Part shown: one piece after another, positions 3,452-5,886 of the stretch
How positions within the stretch are numbered: the first letter of the stretch is position 1
Layout of the letters: each line of letters begins with the position of its first letter
DNA from: Actinomycetota bacterium
Lineage (GTDB): Bacteria > Actinomycetota > Thermoleophilia > Gaiellales > Gaiellaceae
NCBI GenBank assembly: GCA_013817555.1
Contig: JACDCN010000142.1
Location: forward strand, 1-5,886
Reading direction: 5' to 3'
Length of the DNA stretch: 5,886 bases
Program-made: the position numbers and the translations under genes
The notes under the pieces: model-generated
Told to the model about the DNA's origin: nothing
Databases searched by the model: none
The model's input: the letters and a program-made list of their open reading frames with translations, nothing else

Positions 3452-5886
3452 ATGAGTACGACTACCGGGCAGATCGCCACGGTCTCCGTCGACGTGGGCG
3501 GTCAGGAGATCGTCTTCGAGTCGGGCAAGCTCGCCAAGCAGGCCGACGGCGCAGTCGTCGTGCGCTCCGGCGACACGATGATCCTCGCAACCGCCGTGGG
3601 ACGGCCAGACGCGCGGCCCGACGCGGACTTCTTCCCGCTGACGGTCGACGTCGAGGAGCGGATGTACGCCGCCGGCAAGATTCCGGGCGGCTTCTTCAAG
3701 CGGGAAGGACGGGCGACCGAGCGCGCGACGCTCACCGCGCGCATGATCGACCGCCCGATCAGGCCGCTCTGGCCGAAGGGCTTCCGCAACGAGGTGCATC
3801 TTGTTTGCACCACCCTCTCGGCCGACCTCATCTCGCCGCACGACGTCCTCTGCATCAACGGCGCGTCGGCGGCTCTCATGGTCTCGCCGCTCCCGTTCCT
3901 CGGCCCGCTCGGGGCCGTGCGTATCGGTCGGATCGACGACGAGTTCGTCATCAACCCGACCCTCGAGGCGCTCGAGGAGTCGACGCTCGACCTGATCGTC
4001 GTCGGCACGCCCGACGCACTGACGATGGTCGAGGCCGGGGCGGATCAGGTTCCCGAGGAGACGATTCTCGAGGCCTTCGAGCTGGCTCACACGGAGATCC
4101 GCAAGATCTGCGCAGCGCTCGAGGACCTGCGCTCGCAGGTCGGCAAGCCGAAGTGGGTCGATGCCGATCTCACCGCAGAGCTGGAGGCAGCTCACGGGCA
4201 GGCGATTCGCTCCGCCATCTCTGAGCACGGGCTCCGCGAAGCGTCGGCCACGATGGAGGCGCTCGTCACCGAGGCATCGCCCCAGATCTCGATGGACACG
4301 ACCGAGGACGACATCGTCCGCTCGAGGCAGATCCGCTCGAGCTTCGCGTCGATCCTCGAGAAGGCGCGCATGGAGGCCGTGGAGGGGCCGCTCCGCGAGC
4401 AGTTCCTCTCGGACCTGCAGGGGCTCACAGACGCAGAGCAGGACTCGAAGGAGCTCCGCTCGGCGAAGCGCGACTTGCTCTTCGAGCGGATCCACGAGGG
4501 TATCGAGCTTCCGTTCCCAGTTGGCGCCCTGCCTGCCGAGGGAGAGCCTCAGGTCAAGGACTCGGTGACGCGCCAGTTCGTCAAGCGTGCATCCGAGGCC
4601 GTCTACAAGAGTCTCGTTCGCAAGAAGATCGCGATCGACAAGCGGCGTCCGGACGGTCGCGCCGCCGACGAGATCCGCCCGATCGAGTGCGAGGTGGGCG
4701 TGAGCCCGCGCACCCACGGGTCCGGGCTCTTCACACGCGGGCAGACCCAGATCCTGTCTCTGCTGACGCTCGGAACGGCCAAGGAGGGTCAGAAGATCGA
4801 CGATCTCTCCCGCGAGCAGCAGCGGCGCTTCATGCACCACTACAACTTCCCGCCCTACTCGGTCGGGGAGACGGGCTTCATGCGAGGCCCGAAGCGGCGT
4901 GACATCGGCCACGGCGCGCTGGCCCAGCGCGCGCTCGAAGCTGTCATCCCGACCGTCGAGGAGTTCCCGTACACGATACGGCTCGTCTCCGAGACGCTCG
5001 AGTCGAACGGGTCGTCGTCCATGGGATCGGTCTGTGGCTCTTCCCTGGCCCTCATGGATGCCGGCGTGCCGATCAAGGCGGCCGTGTCGGGGATCGCGAT
5101 GGGCCTCGTCAAGGAGGACGACGACTACGTCATCCTCACCGACATCCAGGGAGCCGAAGACCACCTCGGCGACATGGACTTCAAGGTCGCCGGGACGAGC
5201 GAGGGCATCACCGCTCTCCAGATGGACATCAAGATCACCGGCGTGACGCAGGAGATCATGCGCTCGGCTCTCGCTCAGGCGAAGGAGGCGCGCGAGTCCA
5301 TCCTCGAGAAGATGCTCGCCGTCCTGCCGGAGTCTCGAACGGCACTCGCCGACCACGCGCCCCGGATCTCCTCCGTCAAGATAGACCCGGAGAAGATCGG
5401 CATGGTCATCGGCAAGGGCGGCGAGACGATCCGCGCGCTCGAGGCCGACTACGACGTGCAGATCGACATCGAGGAGGACGGGACGATCCTCATCTACGCC
5501 ACCGAGGGCACGAAGGCGGAGGCCGCCATCTCAGCGGTTACCGCCCTCACCAAGTCGCCTGAAGTCGGCGACAGCTACACGGGCAAGGTCGTGAAGACGA
5601 CGCAGTTCGGCGCCTTTGTCGAGCTCAAGAAGGGCACCGACGGCCTGCTCCACGTCTCGAACGTGGGGCCGGGTCGCGTCGCGCACATCGAGGACGTGAT
5701 GGCGCGCGGCGATGTCGTCGACGTGGTCGTGCAGGAGGTCGACAAGGACCGGGGCCGCATCGGCCTCAAGCTCGTCGCCAAGCACGAGAACGGCGGGCTC
5801 GTCATGCCCGAGGAGCTCATCGAGCGGGCGAAGGACGCACCGCCTCGCGAGGAGCGCGAGGAGCGTCCTCGCGGTGACCGCGGCCG
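3452..5886 (+). CDS. pnp: Polynucleotide phosphorylase (polyribonucleotide nucleotidyltransferase; 3' end outside window)
   Basis: Trimeric cytoplasmic 3'-to-5' exoribonuclease that phosphorolyses RNA to nucleoside diphosphates and can run in reverse to add tails. 811 codons are visible with no stop. Domains in order: first RNase PH-like domain (about 10-230) with FFKREGR (81-87); an all-helical linker (about 235-395); second RNase PH domain (about 400-620) with RRPDGR (398-403), THGSGLFTRGQTQ, HHYNFPPYSVGETG, PKRRDIGHG (Arg482, Arg483), SNGSSSMGSVCG (519-530) and EDHLGDMD (569-576). Asp570 and Asp576 match the E. coli catalytic Asp486 and Asp492. KH follows (about 637-700, IGKGG loop) and then S1 (707-774). 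The protein is therefore catalytically intact. Compared with E. coli, offsets rise from +4 at GKPKW (231) to +84 at PDGR, so the linker carries about 80 extra residues. After S1 comes a charged Glu/Arg-rich tail that runs off the edge. It is probably cotranscribed with rpsO and controlled through the intercistronic hairpin. Confidence 0.97.
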   Translation, partial: MSTTTGQIATVSVDVGGQEIVFESGKLAKQADGAVVVRSGDTMILATAVGRPDARPDADFFPLTVDVEERMYAAGKIPGGFFKREGRATERATLTARMIDRPIRPLWPKGFRNEVHLVCTTLSADLISPHDVLCINGASAALMVSPLPFLGPLGAVRIGRIDDEFVINPTLEALEESTLDLIVVGTPDALTMVEAGADQVPEETILEAFELAHTEIRKICAALEDLRSQVGKPKWVDADLTAELEAAHGQAIRSAISEHGLREASATMEALVTEASPQISMDTTEDDIVRSRQIRSSFASILEKARMEAVEGPLREQFLSDLQGLTDAEQDSKELRSAKRDLLFERIHEGIELPFPVGALPAEGEPQVKDSVTRQFVKRASEAVYKSLVRKKIAIDKRRPDGRAADEIRPIECEVGVSPRTHGSGLFTRGQTQILSLLTLGTAKEGQKIDDLSREQQRRFMHHYNFPPYSVGETGFMRGPKRRDIGHGALAQRALEAVIPTVEEFPYTIRLVSETLESNGSSSMGSVCGSSLALMDAGVPIKAAVSGIAMGLVKEDDDYVILTDIQGAEDHLGDMDFKVAGTSEGITALQMDIKITGVTQEIMRSALAQAKEARESILEKMLAVLPESRTALADHAPRISSVKIDPEKIGMVIGKGGETIRALEADYDVQIDIEEDGTILIYATEGTKAEAAISAVTALTKSPEVGDSYTGKVVKTTQFGAFVELKKGTDGLLHVSNVGPGRVAHIEDVMARGDVVDVVVQEVDKDRGRIGLKLVAKHENGGLVMPEELIERAKDAPPREEREERPRGDRG

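Noticed and set aside
3305..5356. Minus-strand open frame of 683 codons opposite rpsO/pnp
   Set aside because: It runs antisense to pnp, which has complete family motifs. The product is dominated by Asp, Arg, Leu and Glu with no recognisable domain, as expected from the mirror of a GC-rich gene.
5840..5886. Short direct repeat of GAGGAGCG and GC-rich palindromes at the right edge
   Set aside because: They encode the Glu/Arg-rich tail of PNPase, a low-complexity region where such repeats arise from codon composition.

Overview
The window is a GC-rich chromosomal segment with strong G/C bias at third codon positions. It looks like housekeeping DNA from a high-GC bacterium. The ribosomal protein S15 and polynucleotide phosphorylase proteins, plus the compact gamma-glutamyltransferase-like (GGT-like) subtype, point to Actinomycetota, possibly a deep branch such as Thermoleophilia. 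That placement is inference from recalled sequence similarity only. I see no mobile element, CRISPR array, tRNA, rRNA or sign of recent transfer.

Layout. (1) From the left edge to 1561, on the plus strand: two tandem ABC-2 (NodJ/DrrB-like) integral membrane permease genes. The first is cut by the window edge, and the two overlap by one base (TGATG). They probably form the membrane part of one exporter, with its ATPase encoded upstream, outside the window. (2) At 1558-1585: a near-perfect palindrome that contains the stop codons of both convergent genes. (3) From 2934 back to 1582, on the minus strand: an unusually short cytoplasmic GGT-like N-terminal-nucleophile (Ntn) hydrolase with an intact Thr nucleophile, but without the arginine that binds the glutamate carboxylate in classical enzymes. 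(4) At 2935-3074: a divergent intergenic region with a perfect 15-bp dyad (GTGACAC-A-GTGTCAC) close to the GGT start. (5) 3075-3344: rpsO (S15). (6) 3345-3451: a spacer holding a long imperfect hairpin without a U-tract, typical in position of the RNase III/PNPase autoregulation element of rpsO-pnp operons. (7) 3452 to the right edge: pnp, open to the end, with all catalytic motifs, KH and S1 domains, roughly 80 extra residues in the helical linker compared with E. coli, and the start of a charged tail.

How the genes work together: rpsO and pnp form the classic ribosome/RNA-decay operon, in which the intercistronic hairpin probably couples pnp expression to PNPase level. The permease pair and the GGT-like gene are independent neighbours; their convergent arrangement gives no functional link. 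I found no convincing new multi-gene system. The most notable items are the regulatory dyad, the palindrome shared by two stop codons, the missing arginine and shortened linker of the GGT-like protein, and the enlarged PNPase linker.
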